Source of the DNA: an uncultured Clostridia bacterium
GTDB lineage: Bacteria > Bacillota > Clostridia > Oscillospirales > Acutalibacteraceae
Direction: 5' to 3'
Assembly (NCBI GenBank): GCA_945227095.1
Contig: CALYOC010000010.1
Location: 1-11,083, forward strand
DNA: 11,083 bases
Shown here: positions 1-6,920 of the stretch, piece by piece
How positions within the stretch are numbered: position 1 is the first letter of the stretch
How the letters are laid out: each line of letters opens with the position of its first letter
Notes under the pieces: generated by a model
The model's input: only the letters and a program-made list of their open reading frames with translations
The model's database searches: none
What the model was told of the DNA's origin: nothing
Position numbers and translations under genes: made by a program

Positions 1-685
1 CGCCGCACTGTGCGACGGGGAAAAATGTATCAAAATTTATATGACCTGTTATAAGGGGTCTGTCGGAGGCAATTCTCTCTTTGACGGGGCGGGGAACTCT
101 GATGGGCCACTTTTGGCACAGAGTTATTTCGTGTTTTTCTCCGTCCTTATCTTCGAGAATAAGGATTGTGTCATTTACCCTGTAATCTCCGCTCGGTTCA
201 GCGTGAACAACCGTTCCTTCTAAGTTGGGAGAAAGAAGGCATTTGTGGGTTATTGACGACGTTTCCGGGCAAGTGGCATAAACTGCTCCCGCAGTGAGGT
301 AATCCCCCTGCTTTGCCGTGACCGTAACATTCCAAAGCCTTTCTTCGTCAACGCTCGGAACGGAACAACCCCTGTCGATAAACGCGCCCTCTGTTTCTTT
401 TATTGCCATCAGCGGACGCTCAATGCCGTCAAAGATGTTGCTCATCAGACCGGGGCCGAGAGTGATGCACAGAGGACTTCCCGTCGAGTATATGGGTTCA
501 CCGGCTTTTAATGATGTTGTCTCCTCGTAGCACTGTATAGTTGTTTTTTCATCGTCGATATTGATTACCTCTCCTACCAAGCGCTGTTCCCCAACATAGA
601 CCATTTCCATCATCGTGAGGTCGGTTTTGCCTTTTATTGTGATAACCGGTCCGTTTATACCGTAAATTGTATTTATCTTTTCCAA
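1..685 (-). CDS. ntpA: V/A-type ATP synthase catalytic subunit A (partial, 3' end outside window)
   Basis: Catalytic nucleotide-binding subunit of the cytoplasmic V1/A1 head. An uninterrupted frame of 228 codons runs from a TTG at 685 to the window edge. It opens with the beta-barrel typical of subunit A (TIYGINGPVITIKG), followed by VYVGEQRLVGEVI, YEETTSLKAGEPIYSTG and LGPGLMSNIFDGIERPL. The 'non-homologous region' that separates A from B subunits follows (about residues 110-190), then QKWPIRVPRPVKER and ITGHINFDTFFPVAQCG. The GPFGAGKT P-loop should begin a few residues beyond position 1, so no catalytic motif is visible. TTG is chosen because a strong GAGGTGA site lies 8 nt upstream; the in-frame GTG at 697 sits inside that site. 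Just before the P-loop the usual AKGG reads AQCG, which deserves a look in the full gene. It lies 41 bp downstream of subunit E. Identity is very secure; E. hirae NtpA is about 593 aa, so roughly 40% is seen here. Confidence 0.95.
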   Translation of the reverse strand, partial: MEKINTIYGINGPVITIKGKTDLTMMEMVYVGEQRLVGEVINIDDEKTTIQCYEETTSLKAGEPIYSTGSPLCITLGPGLMSNIFDGIERPLMAIKETEGAFIDRGCSVPSVDEERLWNVTVTAKQGDYLTAGAVYATCPETSSITHKCLLSPNLEGTVVHAEPSGDYRVNDTILILEDKDGEKHEITLCQKWPIRVPRPVKERIASDRPLITGHINFDTFFPVAQCG

Positions 686-693
686 ATTAAATG

Positions 694-700
694 TCACCTC
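694..700 (-). promoter_or_regulatory. Ribosome binding site deciding the TTG start of subunit A
   Basis: GAGGTGA is an exact 7-base complement to the 16S 3' end and sits 8 nt before the TTG at 685. The only alternative start, GTG at 697-695, overlaps this site and has just a weak purine run upstream. The TTG is therefore preferred. Confidence 0.7.
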
Positions 701-704
701 TCTG

Positions 705-720
705 AAAAACCGAAGTTTTT
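705..720 (-). other. Perfect hairpin with UUCG tetraloop between ntpE and ntpA
   Basis: On the transcribed (minus) strand the bases read AAAAAC-TTCG-GTTTTT, a 6-bp perfect stem closed by C-G around a UUCG loop, the extra-stable cUUCGg type. It occupies most of the 41-bp E-A gap, 4 bp upstream of the subunit A ribosome site. The stem is A/U-rich and is not followed by a long U-run, so it is more likely an RNA-processing or stability element, or chance, than a terminator. Confidence 0.4.
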
Positions 721-726
721 AACAAC

Positions 727-1329
727 TCATTCTATATCAATGTTCAATGAGGCGTTATTTAAAAACCATGTTTTTTGCTGTTCAAATTCGGAGTCAATGC
801 TATTGTCGAAGAGTATTCCCTTTTCATAATCCTTGACCTTTACACCGCCGAGCTTTATGGCGGAATCAACCGACAACTTTGCGTTATTGAAGCAGGACAT
901 AACCGCTTCACCGTATCTTTGAGCATCATTCCTGCTCAAATAGACGGTGCAATTATCTCCGGCTTTTTTTGAAACCTCGTTCGCGGCGTTGATTAAAAAG
1001 GCTTTGTAATCGTCGGAATTTACAAAGGCTTCTATTTTTTCTTTTGCTTTTTCAAAAATCTCGGTTTGATAGCCCAATCTTTTCTTATAGATGGCGTCCT
1101 TAAACTCTTTGTGATATGCCGCCACCTGTGTTTTGTACTTCGCTTTGATTTTAGCGGTTTCTCTCGCGATTTTCTTGTGATTTTGGGAATCAATGCGCTT
1201 TTGAGCGTCCTCTAATTCCTTTTTCATCATCGCTTCAATCTGTTTGTTGATATTGCCGCATTTTTCAAGCGCAGCCTTATTGATGGCGTTTAAAAACCTT
1301 TCGGTTTTTACGGGAGATTGTTGAATCAT
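727..1329 (-). CDS. ntpE: V/A-type ATP synthase subunit E (peripheral stalk)
   Basis: 200-residue peripheral-stalk subunit that pairs with the small G/H-type stalk protein and ties the catalytic head to subunits C and I. The N-terminal half (to about residue 90) is a long charged helix rich in Lys, Glu and Ala (for example KQIEAMMKKELEDAQKRI), the expected coiled coil. The C-terminal half is the globular head that binds A/B (KEKIEAFVNSDDYKAFL, then CTVYLSRNDAQRYGE and KLGGVKVKD). Length fits the family. The frame is open up to a GTG at 1344, but the ATG at 1329 is preferred: GAGGTG lies at 1337-1342, 7 nt upstream, and overlaps the stop codon of subunit F, which suggests translational coupling. 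Family assignment rests on architecture and operon position, because subunit E is poorly conserved in sequence. Confidence 0.9.
   Translation of the reverse strand: MIQQSPVKTERFLNAINKAALEKCGNINKQIEAMMKKELEDAQKRIDSQNHKKIARETAKIKAKYKTQVAAYHKEFKDAIYKKRLGYQTEIFEKAKEKIEAFVNSDDYKAFLINAANEVSKKAGDNCTVYLSRNDAQRYGEAVMSCFNNAKLSVDSAIKLGGVKVKDYEKGILFDNSIDSEFEQQKTWFLNNASLNIDIE
1291..1310 (-). other. Perfect 8-bp hairpin with GAAA tetraloop inside the start of ntpE
   Basis: The minus-strand message reads TAAAAACC-GAAA-GGTTTTTA, an 8-bp perfect stem closed by C-G around a GNRA-type loop. It covers codons 7 to 13 of subunit E, beginning 19 nt after the A of the start codon. It may slow or tune translation of E, or be a chance product of the codons there. 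Confidence 0.35.
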
Positions 1330-1340
1330 TTCAAAACACC

Positions 1341-1649
1341 TCACATCTTAACGCCGATTGCGTTATTGACATAGTTCATAATGTTGTTGTTAGGAGCGTC
1401 CGTACTTTTACTGTCGGGAATTTCGACTAAAAGAGGAGATACGACATTTTGCTTGATGTCGCTGACCTTATCTGCGCACAGCTCGCTTATTGTGTTTGTG
1501 ATAAGTATTATACCTATTTCCTTGTCCTGCAAAGCTTCGTCAATCGCCTGAACAGCCGTGGTTTCATCGGTCGCGAGCTTTCCTTCGATTCCCGCAAGTC
1601 TGAGACCCGTAACAGTATCCTTGTCGTCGCTGATAAGGAAAAATTTCAT
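1341..1649 (-). CDS. ntpG: V/A-type ATP synthase subunit F (central axle)
   Basis: 102-residue soluble subunit of the rotor axle, where it binds subunit D. E. hirae calls this protein NtpG; most other systems call it F. The sequence begins MKFFLISDDKDTVTGLRLAG and has the family's Rossmann-like pattern: a short beta-strand, a switch-like GLRLAGI, then KEIGIILITNTISEL, a strand-helix unit near residues 46-60, and PLLVEIPDSKST near residues 73-84. The C-terminal segment NYVNNAIGVKM matches the mobile terminal helix. The ATG has GAGGTAA about 6 nt upstream. The gene starts 14 bp after subunit K, and its TGA forms part of the ribosome site of subunit E. Length is normal for the family (about 100 aa). 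Confidence 0.92.
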   Translation of the reverse strand: MKFFLISDDKDTVTGLRLAGIEGKLATDETTAVQAIDEALQDKEIGIILITNTISELCADKVSDIKQNVVSPLLVEIPDSKSTDAPNNNIMNYVNNAIGVKM

Positions 1650-1663
1650 TTTAATTACCTCGG

Positions 1664-2149
1664 TTATGCGAAAAGGATAAGTATTGAAATAACAACGCCG
1701 TAAAGAGCGATGGATTCACCCAATGCGACAAAGATTATTGACTTACCGAAGCTTTTGGGGTCCTCTGTGACGGCGCCGATAGCTGCAGGTGCGCCTGCCG
1801 CAACGGCGATACCGCCGCCGATTGCGCCGATACCTGTGGAAAGGCAAGCGGCGATGTATTGAATTCCCTTGTCGGTAATGCTTACGCCGGAGGTCTTTTC
1901 CTCGGTCTGCTCGGCAGAAACTGTTGTCGGGGCTTCGTCGGTCGCGCCCTTGTCGGCACCTGCCGCAAATGCGCCGATTGCGCATGAGCAAAGGCAAACT
2001 GCGAGAGCCGCAACGGTGATAATGTTTGCTTTTATCGCTTTTTTAGGGCTTGCGCCGTTAAGGCGTTTTTTGACGGCGACAACAGCTGTTGCGACAACTG
2101 CAACGATGGGAATAATAACCGAAAGAGCTAATAAAATTTTCATAACCAT
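1664..2149 (-). CDS. ntpK: V/A-type ATP synthase subunit K (membrane rotor ring proteolipid)
   Basis: 161-residue proteolipid that forms the rotating c-ring and carries the transported ion. It has four hydrophobic segments: about 3-26, 43-64, 94-122 and 132-160. The C-terminal hairpin is canonical: glycine-rich GIGAIGGGIAVAAGAPAAIG, loop TEDPKSFGK, then FVALGESIALYG with ion-binding Glu145. The first hairpin is degenerate: it lacks the glycine motif, has no carboxylate in its second helix, and is joined to the second by an acidic, Thr-rich linker of about 28 residues that should lie outside the cell. Ser146 after the Glu resembles Na+ rings, but no Gln is seen in helix 3 where Na+ rings usually have one, so ion choice is unclear. 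The ATG at 2149 (GGAGG 8 nt upstream) is chosen over an upstream in-frame TTG that lies within the ribosome site. The pattern of one functional hairpin behind a degenerate one is familiar in clostridial subunit K proteins. Confidence 0.93.
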   Translation of the reverse strand: MVMKILLALSVIIPIVAVVATAVVAVKKRLNGASPKKAIKANIITVAALAVCLCSCAIGAFAAGADKGATDEAPTTVSAEQTEEKTSGVSITDKGIQYIAACLSTGIGAIGGGIAVAAGAPAAIGAVTEDPKSFGKSIIFVALGESIALYGVVISILILFA

Positions 2150-2182
2150 AATATTTTCCTCCAAATGAAAAATTTAATATTG

Positions 2183-4123
2183 TCAGTTTTCTTTATCGCT
2201 ATATCTTTGAGCGGGTATAAAGGGACGACCTTCTCCCGAGTAAAAACGGCTGAACATCTCGTAGTATTCAAGTCTTAACGCCTGAATTGCCGTGAGAAGT
2301 GCTTCAAGGGTTATTACGAGGGCGTTACCCAAGATATAGATAATTATTTTAACCGCGAGCGCCGAGGTTATATCGGCCATTGCGGCGACAACCATCATCA
2401 TTCCTGCGTGGACGAGAACAAATGCTCCCAAGCGCAGGTAAGAAACGGTGTTTGAGAAAAAAGATAAGAGATTTTCAAACACATCAATAAAGCTTGAGAA
2501 GAAATAGCTTCCGAGTTTAATTTTGTAATTTTTATCTTTTTTCTTTTCCTTTAGGTATTCGTGCATAAACAGCATTACAACTCCTGCGGCTATCATGGCG
2601 ATTAGCAGCCATGAGGGAGCAAAATGCTTTTTACCCATAAATTCTATAACTGCAATTACACAGCCGGTGTAAAGTAAAATCCCGGCAATACCATTGGCGG
2701 TGAATACGACATCTATATAGTTTTTCAGCTTGAAATTGCCGTAGATGTTTAATAGCATTACGAGGTAGATAAACGCTATACCGACGGCGATTGCGAAGAT
2801 AAGTACGGTAGTTGTGTTTTCAAACGGGTGCATCGGTAAAAATTTTATTCCCGTTGCCGCCCATACAGGGTCGAGCAAATGCTCGAAGCCGAACACCGAA
2901 CCGAATACGAAGCCGAATATACAGCTTGAAATACCGCACCGGACGAGAATCGGACCTACGCCCATTTTCTTGAATTTCCACATAAGCGCTCCGGCAATCA
3001 TAACGATAATTCCCTGACCGACATCGGCAAACATAAGTCCGAACATCAGAAAATATGTCAGAGCGAAAAACGGAGTGGGGTCAAGCTCGTTGTATCTCGG
3101 CAGACCGAACATTTTGACAAAGAATTCAAACGGCCTGAACAAAGAGTTGTTGTTTAAGCGTATCGGCACATCATCTATCTTGTCTTTTGGCGGGTCTATA
3201 CTTTGAACTAAAATACCTTTAATATATCTTGTCTGCTTTAAAAATTCTTTTTCCTCGGAGGCTTCAAGCCACCCGACATATAAGAAGTGACCCGTCTGCT
3301 CGTTTACCGCGGCCTTTTGGCGAAGCTTGACGCCGCTGTCCAATAGGAGCAGGTGACCGTACAGGTCATTGTAATGCTCTTGCTCCTGCTCCGTAAATTC
3401 CTCCAAATCCGAGGTGAGCTGTTCGATTTGTTTTTCGAGGTCGGCATTCTTTTCCTTGAGCTTTTCAATAGCTGTTTTTGCGTCACCGTCGAAGGAGGGG
3501 ACATAAGCCTTTGAAAACGAAAGCTCTTTAAACACCTTGTCAACTTGCTTTATCTTGTCGCTCGGTGCGAAATAAACGCCCCAATATCCGTGCCTGACTT
3601 CCTGTCCCTTGAGGAAAATTGCAAAGGGGATATCGCTGTATATTTCGTAGGTGAGCTTATCGTAGCTCTTCTTCGGGAGGTATCCGAAGCGCGCCTTTGT
3701 AAATTCGCTTTCTTCCAATTCCTTAATATTTATGTCCAAATCCACGAAATGCTGGTAATTTTCCTGCGCGGCGCGGTTTATTTCTATTTCTTTTTTTAAC
3801 GCGTTTCTCTTATCGAAGTTTTCTTTGATGGTATCGTGCAAAAACATAAAGTATTCCTTCGCGTTTTCGGAAATAGGAGTGAACCTTGTATGCACCATAG
3901 GGTTGAGCGGTATTGAAAATTCGCGGGAGAGCTCTTCAATCATTTGAACATTTGCGGCGTAGGGGTTTGTTTCGTTTAAGTTTGTGTATCCTTTTAAATC
4001 TTCGGTGAATTTTGTAGCGTCCTCCGGCTCAAAGGTGCCGTTGAGGCAGCAATGTCGAATGAATTTATCAAGCACATCAAGTGTTCCGAAGACTTTGACG
4101 GCCTTCATTTTTGAAATTGCCAC
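2183..4123 (-). CDS. ntpI: V/A-type ATP synthase subunit I (a-type ion channel subunit)
   Basis: 646-residue membrane stator subunit that carries ions to and from the K ring; equivalent to yeast Vph1 and E. hirae NtpI. Residues 1-330 form the cytosolic arm, with alpha/beta lobes and a clear coiled coil around residues 212-258 (EKLKEKNADLEKQIEQLTSD). From about residue 350 there are eight probable membrane helices, beginning FFALTYFLMFGLMFADVGQG. The key arginines are present: Arg564 in SNTVSYLRLGAF (equivalent to Vph1 Arg735) and Arg617 in ALRLEYYEMFSRF (equivalent to Vph1 Arg799). The C-terminus has the usual FYSGEGRPFIPA ending. Start is GTG at 4123 with GGAG 7 nt upstream; the next ATG (4108) is too far from that site. 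It lies 66 bp after C and 33 bp before K. Length is typical (about 600-660 aa). Confidence 0.97.
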   Translation of the reverse strand: MAISKMKAVKVFGTLDVLDKFIRHCCLNGTFEPEDATKFTEDLKGYTNLNETNPYAANVQMIEELSREFSIPLNPMVHTRFTPISENAKEYFMFLHDTIKENFDKRNALKKEIEINRAAQENYQHFVDLDINIKELEESEFTKARFGYLPKKSYDKLTYEIYSDIPFAIFLKGQEVRHGYWGVYFAPSDKIKQVDKVFKELSFSKAYVPSFDGDAKTAIEKLKEKNADLEKQIEQLTSDLEEFTEQEQEHYNDLYGHLLLLDSGVKLRQKAAVNEQTGHFLYVGWLEASEEKEFLKQTRYIKGILVQSIDPPKDKIDDVPIRLNNNSLFRPFEFFVKMFGLPRYNELDPTPFFALTYFLMFGLMFADVGQGIIVMIAGALMWKFKKMGVGPILVRCGISSCIFGFVFGSVFGFEHLLDPVWAATGIKFLPMHPFENTTTVLIFAIAVGIAFIYLVMLLNIYGNFKLKNYIDVVFTANGIAGILLYTGCVIAVIEFMGKKHFAPSWLLIAMIAAGVVMLFMHEYLKEKKKDKNYKIKLGSYFFSSFIDVFENLLSFFSNTVSYLRLGAFVLVHAGMMMVVAAMADITSALAVKIIIYILGNALVITLEALLTAIQALRLEYYEMFSRFYSGEGRPFIPAQRYSDKEN

Positions 4124-4189
4124 TAAATCTCTCCTTTCCTGCGCAGGGCGGATTTTTCGGTAAATCGGATTTAAAAATTATTCCGAGAG

Positions 4190-5233
4190 TTAATGAGTGT
4201 AGCCGATAATCAGTTTAAGTATTTCATCTTCCGGCAGATTGTACTTTTTACCCTCTATTATCTTAACGAGGTTACGGTACTCGTTTCTGACTAAGTATAT
4301 GAAGGAATAGACCTGAATGTCGGGATTTGTAGATTGTTTTAAATATTTTTTATATACCTTATATATCGAGTTTTCAAGTGCACCTTCGATATAGTCCAGG
4401 CTGTCCTTGTCAATGCACGAAGCAAAGGAAGTGTTGTTAAGTATTTTTAAGTATTCCTCGTCGCTTTCGCACGAAATAAGCTCGTTTATCTGCTTTGCGG
4501 ACAGGGTTCCGTGCTTGCTGTATATGTGTTTTTGAATGTCCTCGTTGCTTCTGTCGCTGTATTTTTTTAAGCGGTATATCAGTGAAATGTTGAATTGGTC
4601 GGCTCTGAGGTTTATCAGGTTTTTAAACTCCGAGCCGGACTTTGGGTTTTTCTTACAATGGTTTTCCAATATGCTGTAAGTATAATCCTGAAGCTGTGCC
4701 TCCATTTGAGAGAGGTCGAACTTGTTGGCGACTACATTCATATGGGGCAAAAGCATTTTGTAGTAAACGGTGCCGTGCAGCGCCTGTGAAAAATCGTTTA
4801 CCTTTTCTGCCGAGTAGAGTAGCTTGTGATTGAGCGTTGAGTGTTTTTTGCAGAAGTCGTCGGTGACATAGGTGTTTTCTCTTGCGGTGGGTGCGACTAT
4901 AAGCCGCGCGCTGCCGAGAATTACCTTTATGTCCGATTCCAATATTATCAGTTTATATAAATCATCGCCGATAAAGTAAGAATAGCTGCCGATTTTTCTG
5001 ATAAGGCTTTCGTTTCTCTCCCTTGCGAGAGATTCGACAAGTTCCTCTGTCAATTCATTGTTGACTGCGGTGGAGGTGAATATGCTCGAATATGATGTCC
5101 TGCCCTTGAGATAATCTGCGATTTCCCTGATGTTTTTCAGGGCTAAAAGATTTGAGTAGTCTTCGCTTTTGAGTCTTTTTCCGTACATCGCATGGGCTTT
5201 TGCGGCAAGGGCATTTATCTTTTCATTTGTCAT
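4190..5233 (-). CDS. ntpC: V/A-type ATP synthase subunit C (d-type, links axle to K ring)
   Basis: 347-residue soluble subunit that sits as a funnel on top of the K ring and joins it to the D/F axle; homologous to E. hirae NtpC and yeast subunit d. The protein is almost all helical with no membrane segment. Family-like features include an N-terminal AAKAHAMYGKRLKSEDYSNL, LALKNIREIADYLKG near residues 29-44, a repeated three-domain arrangement, and a C-terminal EYRNLVKIIEGKKYNLPEDEI near residues 317-337. The ATG at 5233 has an AGGAGGAG site just upstream. It sits between the stalk gene and subunit I, whereas in E. hirae, Thermus and Methanosarcina clusters C follows E. Length fits the family (about 320-350 aa). 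Confidence 0.93.
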   Translation of the reverse strand: MTNEKINALAAKAHAMYGKRLKSEDYSNLLALKNIREIADYLKGRTSYSSIFTSTAVNNELTEELVESLARERNESLIRKIGSYSYFIGDDLYKLIILESDIKVILGSARLIVAPTARENTYVTDDFCKKHSTLNHKLLYSAEKVNDFSQALHGTVYYKMLLPHMNVVANKFDLSQMEAQLQDYTYSILENHCKKNPKSGSEFKNLINLRADQFNISLIYRLKKYSDRSNEDIQKHIYSKHGTLSAKQINELISCESDEEYLKILNNTSFASCIDKDSLDYIEGALENSIYKVYKKYLKQSTNPDIQVYSFIYLVRNEYRNLVKIIEGKKYNLPEDEILKLIIGYTH

Positions 5234-5268
5234 ACTGCTCCTCCTTTCCCGGATTTTATATCGGTAAA

Positions 5269-5580
5269 CTACTTGTTTATTGTGCGTGAGACAATTTCTT
5301 CAATCCAGTTATCACGGCCGGCGAGATAAGCGTTGTCAAGTTTTTCGTTTGCCGTCTTGAAAGCGGTCTCGATTTCGGCTTTTTCTCTTTGAGCCTCTGC
5401 CTGTTGCTCCTCCTGTGTTATTTGGAGAACCTCTTCGGCGGCTTCGGCGTATTCTTTTTCCAATTTGGCTATTTTATTCTTTATATCCTTTTTTGCGGTT
5501 TCCAAGCCCTGCCTTGATTGCTCCGTCATTGACTGAGCTTTTTTTTCAACCTCGATTATTCTGTTGATAATTTCATCCAT
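5269..5580 (-). CDS. V/A-type ATP synthase peripheral stalk subunit (G/H type)
   Basis: 103-residue protein predicted to be one continuous coiled coil from about residue 5 to 85, rich in Lys, Glu, Gln and Ala (for example KKAQSMTEQSRQGLETAKKD). This is the expected build of the small stalk partner of subunit E, named H in archaea, G in Thermus and NtpF in E. hirae. It is the first gene of the ATPase operon, the position this subunit usually holds. ATG at 5580 is chosen because GAGAGGTA lies 5 nt upstream; a longer frame from TTG at 5595 would include that site. The short C-terminal segment RDNWIEEIVSRTINK may be the globular end. Identification rests mainly on position and coiled-coil character, since this subunit has little sequence conservation. 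Confidence 0.8.
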   Translation of the reverse strand: MDEIINRIIEVEKKAQSMTEQSRQGLETAKKDIKNKIAKLEKEYAEAAEEVLQITQEEQQAEAQREKAEIETAFKTANEKLDNAYLAGRDNWIEEIVSRTINK

Positions 5581-5657
5581 ATCGGTACCTCTCAATCTTT
5601 TGTGAGCGCATTTTCGGCTTTTTTAGGTTCGGTTATTAAAACCTTGTTTATACCGCA

Positions 5658-5686
5658 ATTATACCCCCCGCAAACCATTATTGCAA
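5658..5686 (-). promoter_or_regulatory. Sigma-A-type promoter of the V-ATPase operon
   Basis: On the minus strand, TTGCAA (5686-5681) and a perfect TATAAT (5663-5658) are separated by exactly 17 bp. Transcription should begin near 5651, giving a leader of about 70 nt before the stalk gene. The 50 bp upstream of the -35 are rich in A/T tracts (5690-5740) and could act as an UP element. I see no clear operator. Confidence 0.75.
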
Positions 5687-5754
5687 GTGTATTTTGAATA
5701 AAAATAACGCTATATTTTTCGCGCTTTTTATACATTTTTATACTACAAAATCCA

Positions 5755-6135
5755 CTAAAAGATGTTTTTTAAACTAAAGCTCTCGCTTTCCTTTAAATGC
5801 TCTAAATAGTATATTGCTTCATCGCATTGTTCACCGAGCGCCTTTTTGTCGTTTTCTCCGGCACTTTTTCCGATATCGTTTATGCTTTTGTCTATGTCGT
5901 CAAAGTGGGAGTGAGTAAGAATAGCACTGAAAAATTTGAGTGCTTTGCCCCATTGCTTTTTCAAGTCTTCGGCGCACTTTTGAAGTGTGTCGTCGTCGCC
6001 GTTTTCGGCGCTGATTTTAATTGTTTTAATCGTCTGCTGCATTTCGTCGCAGCTTTTTACCAGAGTGCCGTATGAAAATATGCACATTCCCAGGCTCAGC
6101 ACGAGAAGTCCGGCGGCTATCCAAGCTCTGTTCAT
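5755..6135 (-). CDS. DUF4363 family membrane-anchored protein
   Basis: 126-residue protein of unknown function. Residues 4-23 (AWIAAGLLVLSLGMCIFSYG) form one N-terminal membrane anchor. The remainder is a soluble, mostly helical, acidic domain, probably outside the membrane, with CDEMQQTIKTIKISAENGD, DLKKQWGKALKFFSAILTHS and DEAIYYLEHLKESE. The Trp in the KxWxKxxxFF segment, the HSHFDDID stretch and the YYLEHL helix match my recollection of DUF4363. It starts 4 bp after the stop of the DUF421 gene, and its AAGGAG ribosome site lies within the last codons of that gene, so the two are almost certainly coupled. DUF421 and DUF4363 genes commonly neighbour each other in spore-forming Firmicutes. 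No function can be read from the sequence. Confidence 0.8.
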   Translation of the reverse strand: MNRAWIAAGLLVLSLGMCIFSYGTLVKSCDEMQQTIKTIKISAENGDDDTLQKCAEDLKKQWGKALKFFSAILTHSHFDDIDKSINDIGKSAGENDKKALGEQCDEAIYYLEHLKESESFSLKNIF

Positions 6136-6139
6136 TGTT

Positions 6140-6808
6140 TTACTCCTTTTTTATTATATTGAAATTTCCCTGTGAGTCCGCTGTCATCAGCATAATATCT
6201 TTTGGATGCAGACCTTTTTTGCCCAGATGTTTTAAAATCTTTTCTTCGCTTGTGTGAGCGTTGTTGAAATTGTGCCTGATAAACCTTCCGTCATTTATCA
6301 CGCTGAAGGGTATCGGCTCGGATTTTATATCGCTTGTCACCTGCGAGGCCGTGGCAGGTCTGTTCTGTGCTTTTTCGAGAACGGATAATTCGCCGTTTGT
6401 CTCAACTATTGCATACTGAACTTCACTTATGTCAAAAATACCGTTCAAGCGAAGTGTATCGAGCAAATCCTCAAGTGAAAACCGCAGTCGTTTGAGCGCC
6501 TTTTGGTCAAGTTTGCCGTCATTGATAACTATTATCGGGCTTCCTGTTAAAAGTTTCCTGAATCTGAAGCTTTTCAAATTTATCACGGAGAAGATGATTT
6601 CAAGAGAAATTAAAACCGAAATGGGGATAAGAGAGGCGAGCAAGGGGATCTCGCTGTCCTCCATAGGCATTGAGGCAACCTCGCTTATCAGCAGCGCAAT
6701 CACAAACTCCGCAGGCTGTAATTGTCCTATCTGTCTTTTTCCGGTAAATCGCATAGCGGCTATTACCGATACATATAAAATAATTGTTCTTAAAAAAATT
6801 GATAACAT
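6140..6808 (-). CDS. DUF421 (YetF-like) membrane protein
   Basis: 222-residue protein. Residues 1-80 hold about three membrane helices: an N-terminal one (IFLRTIILYVSVIAAMRFTG), one around LQPAEFVIALLISEVA, and one around PLLASLIPISVLISLEIIF. The family signature GKRQIGQLQPAEFVIALLISE and the following ASMPMEDSEIPLL are well preserved. The cytosolic domain from about residue 85 has the expected GSPIIVINDGKLDQKAL, RFSLEDLLDTLRLNGI and VQYAIVETNGELSVL segments. B. subtilis members include YetF, and a related '2Duf' protein in mobile spoVA operons affects spore membrane properties and heat resistance, so a role in the spore or forespore membrane is possible but not shown. The ATG has GGAG 8 nt upstream. 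It is transcribed away from the marR gene across a shared 217-bp region. Length is typical (about 220-235 aa). Confidence 0.92.
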   Translation of the reverse strand: MLSIFLRTIILYVSVIAAMRFTGKRQIGQLQPAEFVIALLISEVASMPMEDSEIPLLASLIPISVLISLEIIFSVINLKSFRFRKLLTGSPIIVINDGKLDQKALKRLRFSLEDLLDTLRLNGIFDISEVQYAIVETNGELSVLEKAQNRPATASQVTSDIKSEPIPFSVINDGRFIRHNFNNAHTSEEKILKHLGKKGLHPKDIMLMTADSQGNFNIIKKE

Positions 6809-6920
6809 ATTTTTAACTCCTTTATTATATTCTTTTTCACTAACCTTATTTTATGTCCGTCGGAGGTCTTTTCCTCACCGAAAGTTCACATTTTGTTTAC
6901 AAAATAATGGATAAATTCGG

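Noticed and set aside
41..530. Plus-strand open frames of 60-70 codons at the left edge
   Set aside because: They lie opposite the uninterrupted, well-recognised subunit A frame and lack ribosome sites.
1330..1344. Longer subunit E start (GTG at 1344)
   Set aside because: The GTG has no ribosome site of its own, whereas GAGGTG is ideally placed for the ATG at 1329.
1743..1997. 84-codon Arg-rich open frame on the minus strand within subunit K
   Set aside because: It is out of frame with the clearly real subunit K, and its composition reflects GC-rich Ala/Gly codons read in another frame.
5700..5719. 7-bp stem (AAAAATA/TATTTTT) as a terminator for DUF4363 or a bidirectional terminator
   Set aside because: The stem is entirely A/T with a 6-base loop and no GC core; it is better seen as the A/T-rich upstream region of the ATPase promoter.
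6825..6832. TATAAT on the minus strand close to the DUF421 start as its -10 box
   Set aside because: No matching -35 lies 16-18 bp upstream, and transcription would begin at about the ribosome site, leaving no leader.
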